A DNA stretch of 22,988 nucleotides. Source: Candidatus Schekmanbacteria bacterium. GTDB lineage: Bacteria; CSSED10-310; JACPHN01. The notes beneath the pieces were generated by a model, which searched no databases, had not been told where the DNA came from, and saw nothing but the letters and a program-made list of their open reading frames with translations. Position numbers and translations under genes: made by a program. Shown piece by piece: positions 22,851-22,988 of this stretch (its first letter is position 1; each line of letters starts with the position of its first letter). The stretch spans positions 1 to 22,988 of the forward strand of contig JACPHN010000209.1 of the NCBI GenBank assembly GCA_016188575.1, given 5' to 3'.

Positions 22851-22988
22851 GTGCGGCCGGGCAAGGTCGCGACATCGAGCGGGTGCGACGCCCGCCCCGG
22901 AAGGCTGGTCCGCCACCGGGTAGCAAGTCCTTGGAGGGACAAGGGTAGCCTTCGACTTCAAGCGTAGGACAGCAAGCAGGCAGGCCGC
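22851..22988 (+). mobile_element. 5' end of a group II intron (runs off the window)
   Basis: The sequence begins GTGCGGCCGGG, fitting the group II 5' splice consensus GUGYG. It continues with domain-I-like structure: the hairpin GCGGG-TGCGACG-CCCGC near 22888-22904, a CCCGG/CCGGG stem enclosing AAGGCTGGTCCGCCA, GGGTAGCAAGTCC, and CCTTG-GAGGGA-CAAGG followed by GGTAGCCTTCG. The run GGTGCGAC, then CCGGAAGG, then GGGTAGCAAG, then CCTTGGAG is what I recall from bacterial group II ribozymes of the kind that encode a reverse transcriptase/maturase. Only about 138 bases are visible, so neither the maturase nor domains V/VI can be checked here. Confidence 0.6.

Overview
The window is GC-rich chromosomal DNA, probably from a Gram-negative bacterium related to the deltaproteobacteria in the broad sense. 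This rests on base composition, signal-peptide-bearing FG-GAP/Ig surface proteins, a DtxR-FeoA fusion and a dispersed G-rich repeat; no taxonomic marker gene is present, so it is a weak inference. Several single-base reading-frame breaks in otherwise intact genes suggest either recent decay or consensus errors in a metagenome-type assembly.

Layout. Positions 1-915 carry no convincing gene. They hold a degenerate 43-bp tandem array (345-688) built on a SalI-like palindrome. On the minus strand follow transketolase (916-2967) and a fused alkylation-repair protein, Ogt methyltransferase plus AlkA-type glycosylase (3094-4293). A dispersed ~100-bp repeat (4409-4507, inverted copy at 7045-7146) flanks a PAP2-type membrane phosphatase gene (4652-5554, +) that converges on an orphan PAS histidine kinase (5580-6677, -). 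An ATP-grasp protein follows (7269-8769, +), with one extra base near 7823. Next is a large secreted orphan protein (8920-11490, +) behind a candidate sigma-54 promoter.

Positions 11723-14700 form a compact ferrous-iron module. A near-consensus sigma-70 promoter precedes overlapping genes for FeoB, a 73-residue protein with eight cysteines, and a DtxR-like protein ending in a FeoA domain. FeoA exists here only as that fused domain, and the DtxR winged helix looks degenerate, so the third protein may sense iron and act on FeoB rather than on DNA.

Positions 15156-20922 encode what appears to be one giant exported surface protein of about 1,920 residues. Its parts are a signal peptide, 13 FG-GAP/VCBS calcium-type repeats, DUF11-like modules, a Cys-rich segment, Ig-like, choice-of-anchor and Calx-beta modules, and a C-terminal helix with an Arg-rich tail. 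It is broken into four reading frames by a one-base deletion at 15569/15570, a shift at a C8/G8 hairpin (16418-16460), and an in-frame TAG at 18688. The right end holds an unrecognised protein with a disordered N-terminus (21194-22372), two short open stretches, and at 22851 what looks like the 5' end of a group II intron running off the window.

The observations most worth following are the 43-bp hairpin array with compensating changes in its arms, the DtxR/FeoA protein with an acidic substitute for its DNA-recognition helix plus its Cys-rich partner, the Ogt-AlkA fusion, and the thrice-interrupted surface protein.
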